Source: Palsa-504 sp963753195
GTDB taxonomy: Bacteria; Actinomycetota; Actinomycetes; Streptosporangiales; Streptosporangiaceae
Length of the DNA stretch: 64,000 bases
Assembly: GCA_963753195.1 (NCBI GenBank)
Contig: CAVWBH010000001.1
Span: forward strand, 1,550,001 to 1,614,000
Direction of reading: 5' to 3'
Both the position numbers and the translations under genes were made by a program. The notes beneath the pieces are model-generated. The model saw only the letters and a program-made list of their open reading frames with translations, searched no databases and was not told where the DNA came from. This document shows, piece by piece, positions 1 through 7,689 of the stretch (positions are counted from its first letter, which is position 1; every line of letters starts with the position of its first letter).

Positions 1-1275
1 TCGGCCTCGGACCTGGCCACCATCATCTACACCTCGGGTACCACCGGGCGGCCCAAGGGCTGCGAGCTCACCCACCACAATCTGCTGGCCGCCGTGCGCA
101 ACGCGTTCCTCGGCCCGCTGGTGGACTTCACCGGGACCGAGGACGGGGGCACGCTGCTGTTCCTGCCGCTCGCGCACGTCTTCGCCCGGATCATCGAGGT
201 GGGCTGTATCGAGGCCGGAGTGGTGCTCGGGCACTGCGCGGACCTGAACGAGCTGCTGCCCGCGCTGGCCGCCTTCCGGCCCACGTTCGTCCTGGCCGTG
301 CCGCGGGTGTTCGAGAAGGTCTACAACGGCGCCGAGCAGAGGGCGGCCAGCGAGCGCAAGAGAGCCATCTTCAGCCGGGCCGCCCGGACCGCGATCGCCT
401 ACAGCCAGGCTCTGGATTCCCCGGGCGGCCCGGGGTTCGGCCTGCGGGCACAGCACGCGCTGTTCAGCCGGCTGGTCTACGCCAAGCTGCGGGCCGCGCT
501 AGGCGGCCGGGCCGATTACGCGATCTCCGGCGGTGCCGCACTCACGCCGCGGCTGTGCCATTTCTTCCGCGGCGCGGGCATCACGGTGCTGCAAGGGTGG
601 GGACTGACCGAGACGACGGCCGCCGCCACCGTCAACCGGCCGGCCCGGAACAAGATCGGCACGGTCGGCCAGCCGCTGCCCGGAGTAGCCATCAAGATCG
701 GCGAGGAGGGCGAGATCCTGGTCAGGGGCGGGATCGTCTTCCCCGGCTACTGGAACAACGACGAGGCGGCCAAGGAGGCCTTCGGCGAGGACGGCTGGTT
801 GCGCACCGGCGACATCGGCTCGCTGGATGATGAGGGATTCCTCACCATCACCGGCCGGAAGAAGGAAATCATCGTCACCGCCGGCGGCAAGAACGTCGCC
901 CCCGCGGTGCTCGAGGACCGGCTGCGCAGCCACGCCCTGATCAGCCAGGCCATGGTGGTCGGCGACGGCAGGCCGTACATCGCCGCGCTGATCACCTTGG
1001 ACGCCGAGGCGCTCGAGCCGTGGAAAGCATCACACGGCAAGCCCGCCGACGCCACGCCCGCGTCGCTGCGCGATGACCCCGATCTGCTCGCGGCCATCCA
1101 GGCCGCGGTGGACGATGCGAACCTGGCCGTCTCGCGGGCTGAGTCGATCCGGCGCTTCCGCGTCCTGGACCGCGACTTCACCGTCGAGGACGGCCATCTC
1201 AGCGCCAAGGGCTCCATCCGCAGGAGCGCGCTGGCCAAGGAATTCGCCGCCGATATCGATCTGGTGTACTCCTGA
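1..1275 (+). CDS. fadD: Long-chain acyl-CoA synthetase (AMP-forming), 5'-truncated by window edge
   Basis: This enzyme activates fatty acids with ATP and CoA to acyl-CoA through an acyl-adenylate. The window opens inside the gene: the frame is open from base 1, and codons 10-20 read YTSGTTGRPKG, the ATP/AMP-binding P-loop. Later come LQGWGLTETTAA (adenine-binding motif), the TGDIG aspartate motif and GRKKEIIVTAGGKNVAP (hinge and C-terminal lid). About 425 residues are visible, so roughly 170-180 N-terminal residues lie upstream of the window. The short linker without a long insertion and the pimB neighbour resemble mycobacterial FadD15 (Rv2187). The chain-length preference cannot be read from sequence. 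It ends convergent to a small minus-strand gene. Confidence 0.93.
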   Translation, partial: SASDLATIIYTSGTTGRPKGCELTHHNLLAAVRNAFLGPLVDFTGTEDGGTLLFLPLAHVFARIIEVGCIEAGVVLGHCADLNELLPALAAFRPTFVLAVPRVFEKVYNGAEQRAASERKRAIFSRAARTAIAYSQALDSPGGPGFGLRAQHALFSRLVYAKLRAALGGRADYAISGGAALTPRLCHFFRGAGITVLQGWGLTETTAAATVNRPARNKIGTVGQPLPGVAIKIGEEGEILVRGGIVFPGYWNNDEAAKEAFGEDGWLRTGDIGSLDDEGFLTITGRKKEIIVTAGGKNVAPAVLEDRLRSHALISQAMVVGDGRPYIAALITLDAEALEPWKASHGKPADATPASLRDDPDLLAAIQAAVDDANLAVSRAESIRRFRVLDRDFTVEDGHLSAKGSIRRSALAKEFAADIDLVYS

Positions 1276-1314
1276 GCGCGGCCCGGTTCCCGGCTCCGTT
1301 CGGCCCGACGGGCT

Positions 1315-1548
1315 CTAGCGCACCAGCCGGCCGTGAGCCCGGCCGCCCGCGGCCGGCTCCTGCCGGAGCATGCCCGAGGTCCGGTACAGGAACTCAGCGT
1401 AATCCTCAGGTGCCTTATCCCGGTCAGGCAGGTACGTATCCGGCATCGTCCGCAGGGCCAGCATCCGGCGCTGCGCGTAGCCGCACTCGGCCACCATGCC
1501 GGCGATACGCCGGGCGAACCGGGCCAGGGCGCTGGTCGTGCTGTCCAT
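1315..1548 (-). CDS. Small conserved actinobacterial protein of unknown function
   Basis: The predicted protein has 77 residues. I chose the internal ATG at 1548 because a perfect AGGAGG lies five bases upstream; a longer frame from 1575 has no such site. The sequence is charged and arginine-rich, with a helical first half (FARRIAGMVAECGYAQRRM) followed by PDTYLPDRDKAPEDYAEFLYRTSG and a short basic tail. I see no signal peptide, membrane segment or metal motif. It looks like the small orphan proteins common in Streptomyces and relatives, but I cannot name a function. It lies convergent to fadD and 258 bases downstream of pimB on the same strand, separated by a repeat tract. Confidence 0.7.
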   Translation of the reverse strand: MDSTTSALARFARRIAGMVAECGYAQRRMLALRTMPDTYLPDRDKAPEDYAEFLYRTSGMLRQEPAAGGRAHGRLVR

Positions 1549-1671
1549 CGTTCCTCCTCGCGGGCTGCTTACCATCGAGTCTCGCGGTAAGGTTCCCGGC
1601 CCCGCGTCGGAGGAATGCCCTATCTTTCCTGCGCCCGCGGCCTTAGCCAGGCCGGCGTACGGCTTAGGCGC

Positions 1672-1806
1672 GGTCAGGCGGCTCGGGCCGTCGCGGCGGG
1701 CGGGGGCTCGGGCCGCGACGGGGCCAGGGGGCTCGGGCCGTCGCGGCGGCCGGGGCTCAGGCTGTTACGGCGGGAAGGGGCTCGGGCCGTCGCGGCGGGC
1801 GGGGGC
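1672..1806. repeat. GC-rich minisatellite, imperfect units built on GGGCTCGGGCCGTCGCGGCG
   Basis: The core GCTCGGGCCGTCGCGG occurs three times, near 1680, 1731 and 1780, separated by diverged units. The tract runs up to the pimB stop. No frame through it looks like protein. It is one of several short tandem arrays in this window. Confidence 0.7.
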
Positions 1807-2937
1807 TCAGCCGGCCAGGATCGCCGACAGCCGGGCGGCGGCCAGTTCCCAGCGCCATTCCCGGTCCACCCAGGCCAGGCCGTTGCGGCCCATGGCGCGG
1901 GCCTTGCCCGGATCGCTGAGCAGCTCTACCAGGCGCTCCGCCGCGCCCGCCGGGCCGACCGCGCCCCGGACGACGTAGCCGGATTCACCCTCCAGGATGG
2001 CGTCGGGGGCCCCGCCCGAGTCGCCGCCGATCACCGGCAGGCCGGTGGCCGACGCCTCCAAGTAGACGATGCCGAGCCCTTCCACGTCGAGCCCGGCCCG
2101 GCGGGTCCGGCACGGCATGGCGAACACGTCGGCCGCGTCGTAGTAGCCGGGGAGCTCGGGCCACGGGACCGGCCCGGTGAACCGGACGGCGTCGCTGACG
2201 CCGAGCTGGGCGGCCAGGCGCCGCAGGGGGCCCGCGGCCGGACCGTCGCCGACGAGCAGCAGCACCGCGTCGCCCACCTCGGCCCGCACCCTCGGCCAGG
2301 CCCGGATCAGGGTGTCCTGGCCCTTGCGCCAGACCAGCCGGGACACGCATACGACTACCGGACGGCGCCCCAGGCCCAGGCGGTCCCTGACCGCGGCACC
2401 GCCGGCTCCGGGGCGGAAGAACGTCATATCGACGCCGGGTGCTAGCCGCACCATGCGCTTGGCCGCCGCCGGGGACAGTGCGCGGGCCAGCCGGTCCCTG
2501 ACGTACTCGCCCAGGTAGGTCATCACGTCGACCTCATCGCCAATCCGGCGGAGCAGGCCGCGGGCGACCGGCAGAGCGGCCCAGCCAGCCTCGTGACCGT
2601 GCGTCAGCGCGACCGCACGCCGCACCCCGGCCCGGCGCAGCGCGGGGGTGATCAGGCCGAGCGGCGCGGCCGCGCCGAACAGGACCGTGTCGCAGCCGTG
2701 CGCGCGGGCGATGGCCACGGCCCGGCGGGACACCGAGGGCACCGGCAGCATGAGCGACGTCGGATGGCGGATCACCGGGAAGGGCTGCTGGGCGTCGAAC
2801 TCGGCCGCGCCGTCCCAGGACGGCGCGTAGACGGTGACCGTGCCCGGCGGCAGGCGGGTGGCCAGCCCGTGCACGAACGACTGGATGCCGCCCTGACGGG
2901 GCGGGAAGTCGTTAGTGACGATCAGCGTCCGGTGCAC
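1807..2937 (-). CDS. pimB: PimB-type GDP-mannose-dependent phosphatidylinositol mannosyltransferase
   Basis: This GT4-family enzyme (GT-B fold, 376 residues) is expected to add the second mannose during phosphatidylinositol mannoside synthesis on the cytoplasmic membrane face. The N-terminus TLIVTNDFPPRQGGIQSFVH is typical of the Rv2188c/PimB group. A glycine-rich acceptor loop, an SRLVWRKGQD segment at the start of the donor domain, LLLVGDGP, and the EX7E motif in EGLGIVYLEASATGLP (near residue 290) are all present. Full length, with no signal peptide. The mycobacterial neighbour order (fadD15, pimB, NlpC/P60) supports this assignment. Mannose donor and acceptor are inferred from the family; another PI-linked mannosyl step is the main alternative. 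Confidence 0.9.
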   Translation of the reverse strand: MHRTLIVTNDFPPRQGGIQSFVHGLATRLPPGTVTVYAPSWDGAAEFDAQQPFPVIRHPTSLMLPVPSVSRRAVAIARAHGCDTVLFGAAAPLGLITPALRRAGVRRAVALTHGHEAGWAALPVARGLLRRIGDEVDVMTYLGEYVRDRLARALSPAAAKRMVRLAPGVDMTFFRPGAGGAAVRDRLGLGRRPVVVCVSRLVWRKGQDTLIRAWPRVRAEVGDAVLLLVGDGPAAGPLRRLAAQLGVSDAVRFTGPVPWPELPGYYDAADVFAMPCRTRRAGLDVEGLGIVYLEASATGLPVIGGDSGGAPDAILEGESGYVVRGAVGPAGAAERLVELLSDPGKARAMGRNGLAWVDREWRWELAAARLSAILAG

Positions 2938-3078
2938 CGCACGAGTGTATAGGCGCTACGCCGCACCGCTCGGCATCGGCGACGACGGGGTTCCGGGGTG
3001 CCGACCCCAGGCTCCCGGCCACCGTCCACGTGCTAAGGCTTAGGCCAGCTCCTGCCGGGCCGGGCGACCGCGGTCGTG

Positions 3079-4116
3079 CTACGGGCGCACTACTCCGTCG
3101 AGGTTATCGGCGTACCAGGATGTGCTCATCGGAATCCGCTCCACGTCCATGCCGGTTTGCGGCGCGTCGATGATGTAGCCGCCGCCCACGTAGATGGCGA
3201 CGTGCCCCTCCCCGTCGTAGATCAGCAGGTCGCCCGGCTCGATCGAGGAGAGGGAGACGTGCGGGAGCCCGGCCCACTGCTCGTAGCTGTCACGGGGTAT
3301 GGCCACGCCAGCCGACGCCCACGCGGCCATGGCCAGGCCGGAGCAGTCGAAGCCCGAACTGCACGGCCCGGTGGCGCCGTAGACGTAGGGGCAGCCGAGC
3401 TGCGCGTAGGCGAACGCGACGGCCTTGCCCGCCTGGGTCGTGGTGGGCCCGCTGTACGTCGCGGGCGCGGTACTGGCGTTCCCGCCGATCGAGTTGCTCT
3501 TGACCACCTGCTGCTGCGGCACGGTCAGGCTGTCCAGCGTGGCCTGTTCGGTGGCGATGAGATGGCCCAGGGAGTTCTTGTGGTCGGCGAGCTGGGTCCG
3601 CAGCGCCGCGATCCCGTCCTCAGTGCGCTGCAGCTCCTGCTCGACGCCGTTCAGCTGGCTGGCGTCAGAGAGCAGCTGCGCCGTCTCCGCGGTCCGGTTG
3701 CCGGACATCTCCATCAGCAGCGAGCCCTGCTGGAGGATGGCCGAGGGATTGGCCGAGGTCAGCACGCCCGCCATCGAGCTCGCGCCGGTGTCCTCGAAGG
3801 TCGCCGCGGCCGCCTGGGCCATGCTGTTGCGTTCCGCCTGGAACTGCGCGTTGGCGTGATTCACGGCCGCCCGCGTCTGGGCCAGCCTGGTCTGCGCACT
3901 GGAAAGCTGCTCGCCGGCCTGGTCGAGCTGCTCCGAAACCTGGTCGTACTGCGACGTGAGCTGATTGACCTTGGCCTGGACCTGAGTCGCGGTCGGCTGC
4001 GGAGAAGCGCTAGCCGCAGAGGTGAACACGACTAGGCCGCCGATCGCCAGCAACCCGGCCGCGACCACGCCGCCGCGGCGGAACCGAGACTGACTGTCCG
4101 CTGGCCGCGTACCCAC
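3079..4116 (-). CDS. Secreted NlpC/P60 peptidoglycan endopeptidase with coiled-coil N-terminus
   Basis: The 345-residue protein is predicted to cleave peptide stems of peptidoglycan outside the membrane. Residues 1-38 form a signal peptide (basic RFRRGG, hydrophobic core, cleavage near ASASPQ). About residues 40-200 are a coiled coil rich in Q, L and A, like RipA and related hydrolases, where it holds the enzyme inactive. The C-terminal 110 residues are NlpC/P60: catalytic Cys at about 258 in FDCSGL, His at about 305 in EGHVAIYVGGG, and a polar third residue in IDAPQTG. Its position between pimB and the exonuclease mirrors Rv2190c. A sigma70-like promoter lies upstream at 4206-4234. I looked for a ydaO/c-di-AMP riboswitch, common before such genes, and did not find one. 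Confidence 0.93.
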   Translation of the reverse strand: MGTRPADSQSRFRRGGVVAAGLLAIGGLVVFTSAASASPQPTATQVQAKVNQLTSQYDQVSEQLDQAGEQLSSAQTRLAQTRAAVNHANAQFQAERNSMAQAAAATFEDTGASSMAGVLTSANPSAILQQGSLLMEMSGNRTAETAQLLSDASQLNGVEQELQRTEDGIAALRTQLADHKNSLGHLIATEQATLDSLTVPQQQVVKSNSIGGNASTAPATYSGPTTTQAGKAVAFAYAQLGCPYVYGATGPCSSGFDCSGLAMAAWASAGVAIPRDSYEQWAGLPHVSLSSIEPGDLLIYDGEGHVAIYVGGGYIIDAPQTGMDVERIPMSTSWYADNLDGVVRP

Positions 4117-4205
4117 GTGCGCACCACGCTCCTTGTCATCTCACGAGACCTTGCGTGATCGTCGAGGCCCGGCCGCAGGCCAGCGGCCAAGCAACATTGG
4201 GCCCC

Positions 4206-4234
4206 AGCGTAGTGAAGGCAAATCAGTGATTCAA
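4206..4234 (-). promoter_or_regulatory. Sigma70-type promoter for the NlpC/P60 gene
   Basis: On the minus strand TTGAAT (4234-4229) and TACGCT (4211-4206) are separated by exactly 17 bases, in a stretch clearly poorer in GC than its surroundings. The predicted start of transcription near 4200 leaves a leader of about 85 bases before the ATG at 4116. Confidence 0.55.
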
Positions 4235-4308
4235 CCGGTTCACATAATCCCAACTACTCCATTACGATGCCGCGATTTACAAGCAGGAACAACGCCCGCC
4301 CGTTACCG

Positions 4309-4533
4309 TCACGAGGCTTTCGCGTGGGGAAAAGACGCGGTGATCCGGCTCCGGCCTGCTGGGCGGGCGGCCACGCCGACCAGGGACGGCACCAGGCCAG
4401 CTTCCGCGAGAACCCGCAGCGCGCGCAGCTCGTCCCGCCCGAGGCGACCTGTCACGTTTCGTGTTTCCGTGACCGCAATAACGCATTCCCGGTCAGGGGT
4501 CGCGCACATAAGGTAAGGACTGCAATCGGTCAT
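4309..4533 (-). CDS. Possible small protein of unknown function
   Basis: A 74-residue frame starts at an ATG preceded by GGAG eight bases upstream. The sequence begins MTDCSPYLMCATPDRECVIAVTE and continues with an Arg/Leu-rich helical part, DELRALRVLAEAGLVPSLVG. I do not recognise the family. Third-position GC is lower than in neighbouring genes, especially in the first 25 codons, so the gene could be recently acquired or the frame fortuitous. It fills the otherwise empty gap between the exonuclease (plus) and the NlpC/P60 gene (minus), upstream of the latter's promoter. No other frame in 4235-4619 is convincing. Confidence 0.4.
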   Translation of the reverse strand: MTDCSPYLMCATPDRECVIAVTETRNVTGRLGRDELRALRVLAEAGLVPSLVGVAARPAGRSRITASFPHAKAS

Positions 4534-4619
4534 CGTGACGTCTCCATTTGCGTTGGCGAATTGGACAGACGCACGCTAACGGCGCCCACTGACATTTCCA
4601 GGCACACGGGGGCCGGGAC

Positions 4620-5405
4620 ATGACAGACAGGCCCGGGAAGGTCGCGGCGCGGGGGATGAGAATGTCAGTAGGCAGATCTACTGTGATGTGCGTGACAAGG
4701 CCCACCGTGATCGTACGTGAGCTAGACCCGGCGGGGCTCGAGCCGGCGTCGCGACAGCCGGCGTCGCGACAGCCGGCGGAGCTGACTGCGGCCGAGCCGG
4801 CGCTCGCGGAGGTGGAGCCCGCGGAGGTGGAGCTCACGGAGATGGAGTTCGCGGTGATCGACCTCGAGACCACGGGCTGGTCGCCGGGGGCTGCGGGCAT
4901 CACCGAGATCGCGGCGGTCAGGGTACGCGGCGGACGGCGCACGGGAGAGTTCGCCTCGCTGGTCAACTCTGGTATCCCGGTGCCGCCGGGCATCGAGGAC
5001 CTGACCGGGATCTGCGACCAGATGCTGGCCACGGCCCCGAAGCTCCCGGCGGTCCTGCCGGGCCTGCTCACCTTCGCTGACGGCTGCGTGCTGGTCGCGC
5101 ACAACGCGCCCTTCGACGTGGGCTTCCTGCGAGCCGCGTGCGCCGAGTGCGGCCTGGCCTGGCCGCGGTTCACCGTACTGGACACCGTCATGCTGGCCAG
5201 GCAGCTGATGGATCCGGACGAGGTGCCAGACTGCAAGCTGGGCACGCTGGCCGGGTTCTTCCGGGCTCGCACGACACCGTCTCACCGCGCGCTCGCTGAC
5301 GCGCGCGCCACCGCCGACGTCCTCGGCTGGCTGATCGGGCGGCTGGCGCACCGCGGCATCCGGACCCTGGATCAGCTCCGGGTGTGGCCAGCCGTAGTAG
5401 CGTAA
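4620..5405 (+). CDS. DnaQ-like DEDDh 3'-5' exonuclease
   Basis: The core is an exonuclease like the DNA polymerase III epsilon subunit, about residues 77-250. The metal-binding motifs are intact: Exo I DLETTG (Asp81, Glu83), Exo II HNAPFDVGFL, and Exo III HRALADARAT with the catalytic His and Asp. The first 75 residues are low-complexity, with a duplicated PASRQPASRQP and a run of Glu/Val/Ala repeats; they may be a linker or a mis-assigned start. An alternative start is the Met just before EFAVIDLETTG. Family members act in proofreading or DNA repair. Position next to the NlpC/P60 gene matches mycobacterial Rv2191, though that protein also carries a UvrC-like part that is missing here. Confidence 0.85.
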   Translation: MTDRPGKVAARGMRMSVGRSTVMCVTRPTVIVRELDPAGLEPASRQPASRQPAELTAAEPALAEVEPAEVELTEMEFAVIDLETTGWSPGAAGITEIAAVRVRGGRRTGEFASLVNSGIPVPPGIEDLTGICDQMLATAPKLPAVLPGLLTFADGCVLVAHNAPFDVGFLRAACAECGLAWPRFTVLDTVMLARQLMDPDEVPDCKLGTLAGFFRARTTPSHRALADARATADVLGWLIGRLAHRGIRTLDQLRVWPAVVA

Positions 5406-5435
5406 GCGCCAGCCGAGAGAACTGGGAGGCATCCA

Positions 5436-5723
5436 GTGGTCACCGCGATCGTCCTGGTGCGAGCCGACATCCAGCGCATTCCCGAGGTGGCCGAGACGAT
5501 CGCCCAGATCCCCGAGGTCAGCGAGGTCTATTCGGTGACCGGGGAGTTCGACCTGGTGGCGATCGTCCGGGTTCGTGCCCATGAGGAACTCGCCGACGTC
5601 ATCCCCGGCCGACTGAACAAGGTTCCCGGCGTGTCGCAGACCGAGACCCACATCGCGTTCCGCACCTACTCCCGGCACGACCTCGAAGCGGCGTTCTCCC
5701 TCGGGCTCGGCGCCGAAGCCTGA
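5436..5723 (+). CDS. Stand-alone Lrp/AsnC ligand-binding (RAM/SIAM) domain protein
   Basis: The 95-residue protein consists only of the effector-binding and oligomerisation domain of Lrp/AsnC regulators, without the DNA-binding helix-turn-helix. The start is GTG at 5436, six bases after GGGAGG. The alpha/beta fold is evident from TAIVLVRADIQRIPEVAETI, EVYSVTGEFDLVAIVRV and the C-terminal strand TETHIAFRTYS. Proteins of this type form rings that bind amino acids and may modulate full-length Lrp proteins. It lies 30 bases after the exonuclease gene, so probably cotranscribed. Proximity to trpD hints at amino-acid sensing, but this is inference. Confidence 0.88.
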   Translation: MVTAIVLVRADIQRIPEVAETIAQIPEVSEVYSVTGEFDLVAIVRVRAHEELADVIPGRLNKVPGVSQTETHIAFRTYSRHDLEAAFSLGLGAEA

Positions 5724-5806
5724 CCGGCGCCGATCCGTCCTGGAGCTGGCCCGGCGGAACCTCGCTGGCGGTCGCCTCATGGCCCCGGGATCACCGGCAC
5801 GAGTTA

Positions 5807-5884
5807 CGTGGTAGATCCGGGCTCCGTGGTAGATCCAGTGCACCCGGATCCACCAAATATTCCACGGAGCCCGGATCTACCACG
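5807..5884. repeat. Perfect 23-bp inverted repeat with 32-base spacer
   Basis: Arms 5807-5829 and 5862-5884 are exactly complementary. The spacer carries further copies of the same word: GGTAGATCC occurs at 5810 and 5828 and its near complement GGATCCACC at 5846, so a second nested hairpin is possible. It sits in the 313-base gap between the Lrp-domain gene (plus) and the end of trpD (minus), so it may act as a bidirectional terminator; the spacer has no long T run. The rest of the gap (5885-6036) is GC-rich with repeats of GGGGGCCGGCGA and no gene. Confidence 0.85.
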
Positions 5885-6036
5885 GAGATGGTGCAGCGGG
5901 GGCCGGGTGAGGCTGCGCGGACAGGCAAGCGTCACCCGGGGGTGGACCGGGATCGGGGGCCGGCGAGCTGGGGGCGGGGCCGGCGAGCCGGGGGCGTGAC
6001 CGGGGGCCGGCGATCCGGGGGCGGGGGCCGGGGCGG

Positions 6037-7095
6037 TCAGCCGGACTTGGGGTCCAGGCGGTGGCTGACCTGTATCCAGCGGTCTAGCAGGGCAGCGGCG
6101 GCGCCGGAGTCAACGGCCTGCGCGGCGCGGGCGTAGCCATCGGCCAGCGCGGCGTTCACCGCCTCCGGGCCCGGCACGCCGGCCGCCGCGGCCAGCGCGG
6201 CGGCCGCGTTCAGCAGAACGATGTCGCGCACCGGGCCGCGCTCGCCGGCCAGCACCGCGCGCACTACCGCCGCGTTGTGGGCGGCGTCGCCGCCGCGCAG
6301 ATCATCGAGTGAGGCCGGGGCCAGCCCGAGCTCGGCGGGCGAGAACTCCGTCTTGGCGACCTGGCCGTCGTGTACCACCCACATCGACGACGGGCCGGTG
6401 GTGGTCAGTTCGTCCAGCCCGTCCGAGCCGCGGAAGACCAGGGCCGAGCAGCCGCGCCCGGCCAGCACGCCCGCGATGACCTCGCCCAGCAGCGGGTCGA
6501 ACACGCCGACCGCCTGTGCCGAAGGCCGGGCCGGGTTGGCCACCGGGCCGAGGAAATTGAACACGGTGGGCACGCCCAGCTCGCTGCGCGTCGGACCCGC
6601 GTAGCGGAGCGCCGGATGGTAGAGCGGCGCGAACAGGAACGCCGCCCCGACCTCGGCGGCCAGTTGCTCGGTCGCGGCCGGGGGCAGGTCGATCACCACG
6701 CCGAGCGCCTCCAGCACGTCCGCGGCCCCGCACGCCGACGACGCGGCCCGGTTGCCGTGCTTGACCATCCGCGCGCCCGCCGCGGCGGCCACGATCGTGC
6801 CCATGGTGGACACGTTGACCGTGCGCGCGCCGTCGCCCCCCGTGCCCACGAGGTCGGTCAGGTCGCCGGCCACGCTGATCGGCGTGGCGTGCGCGAGCAT
6901 GGCTCGGGCCAGGCCGGTCATCTCCGCGACCGACGTGCCCTTGATCCGCAGCGCGATCCCGAACCCCGCGATCTGGGAGGGCGTCGCCGCCCCCTCCATG
7001 ATCTCGTTCATGGCCCACTCGCTCTCGTCGGCGGTCAGCGAGTCGCCGCGGATCAGCGCGCCGAGCAGCGCGGGCCACGTCGTGCGGGCATCCAT
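6037..7095 (-). CDS. trpD: Anthranilate phosphoribosyltransferase
   Basis: TrpD transfers phosphoribosyl from PRPP to anthranilate, the second step of tryptophan synthesis. The 352-residue protein is full length. The diagnostic GTGGD motif (LVGTGGDGARTVNVST) binds PRPP, KHGNRAASSACGAADVLEALG follows, and the late DELTTTGP segment near residue 230 is conserved. The helical N-terminal domain with LTADESEWAMNEIMEG is also typical. The gene stands alone rather than in a trp operon, as in mycobacteria (Rv2192c), next to and divergent from the ctaE-qcr cluster. The upstream gap holds one copy of the 15-base dispersed motif (7169-7183). Confidence 0.97.
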   Translation of the reverse strand: MDARTTWPALLGALIRGDSLTADESEWAMNEIMEGAATPSQIAGFGIALRIKGTSVAEMTGLARAMLAHATPISVAGDLTDLVGTGGDGARTVNVSTMGTIVAAAAGARMVKHGNRAASSACGAADVLEALGVVIDLPPAATEQLAAEVGAAFLFAPLYHPALRYAGPTRSELGVPTVFNFLGPVANPARPSAQAVGVFDPLLGEVIAGVLAGRGCSALVFRGSDGLDELTTTGPSSMWVVHDGQVAKTEFSPAELGLAPASLDDLRGGDAAHNAAVVRAVLAGERGPVRDIVLLNAAAALAAAAGVPGPEAVNAALADGYARAAQAVDSGAAAALLDRWIQVSHRLDPKSG

Positions 7096-7168
7096 GGCAG
7101 CTCCGAGGGTGGGCTCGTGAGAGGAAACGGGGTGGGCTTGGGAGGAAGGCAGTGTGCGGGAGGTCGGA

Positions 7169-7183
7169 CCACGGTCCGTTCGG
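7169..7183 (+). repeat. Dispersed 15-base intergenic motif, copy A
   Basis: Sequence CCACGGTCCGTTCGG, identical to copies at 32415, 47993 and 58326. Here it lies between the receiver gene and trpD, antisense to both. The flank extends it to a palindrome GGACCACGGTCC unique to this copy. Confidence 0.85.
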
Positions 7184-7216
7184 CCTGAATTGTTATAAAG
7201 AAAAGAGGAGAAGGGG

Positions 7217-7639
7217 TCAGGCCCCGGTGACGGCGGCCCGTTCGCGCATCAGGCCAGCCAGTTCGCGGGCCAGCGCGATGGGGTCGATCGGATGGCTGAT
7301 CACGGCGTCGGCCCGTGACCAGGTAGCCAGCCACCCGTCGTCGCGGCGGCCGATGATCAGCAGCACCGGCGGGCAGCCGTAGATCTCGTCTTTGGCCTGG
7401 CGGCACACGCCCATCCCGCCGGCCGGCTGGGCCTCGCCGTCGAGCACCATGACGTCGGCGCCGCCCGCGTCGAGCAGCCGGAACAGGGCCGGCTCGGTGG
7501 CCACCTCGAGGATCTCAGCGTCCGGTACGTCCATCGCGGGACGACGCCCGATGGCGAGCCTTACCTGCCCCCGCACATCCGCGTCGTGGCTGTACACAAC
7601 GACTTTCATGACAGGCATGTTATCGGCAACGCCGGCCAA
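7217..7639 (-). CDS. Degenerate receiver-domain protein (pseudo-response regulator)
   Basis: The 140-residue protein has only a CheY-like receiver fold. Strand 1 is MKVVVYSHDADVR and the phospho-acceptor strand is ADVMVLDGEAQPAGG with an Asp. However, the conserved Lys of strand 5 is replaced by His (VISHPIDP), the Thr/Ser after strand 4 by Gly (LLIIGRRDDG), and the first acidic pair is weak. It probably does not switch by normal phosphorylation. No output domain is present. The start is uncertain: 7639, 7618 (MPVMK) or 7609 (MKVVVY) are possible and none has a strong ribosome binding site. It is transcribed divergently from ctaE. Confidence 0.8.
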   Translation of the reverse strand: MAGVADNMPVMKVVVYSHDADVRGQVRLAIGRRPAMDVPDAEILEVATEPALFRLLDAGGADVMVLDGEAQPAGGMGVCRQAKDEIYGCPPVLLIIGRRDDGWLATWSRADAVISHPIDPIALARELAGLMRERAAVTGA

Positions 7640-7689
7640 GGCGGGGGGTCGCGTAGCGATCGCCTACAGGTTGTCGTAATAATGGCCTC

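Noticed and set aside
4117..4300. ydaO (c-di-AMP) riboswitch upstream of the NlpC/P60 gene
   Set aside because: These genes often carry it, but I could not find the conserved GGGGGAACC/GGGGTGAAT-type core or the closing motif on the minus strand.
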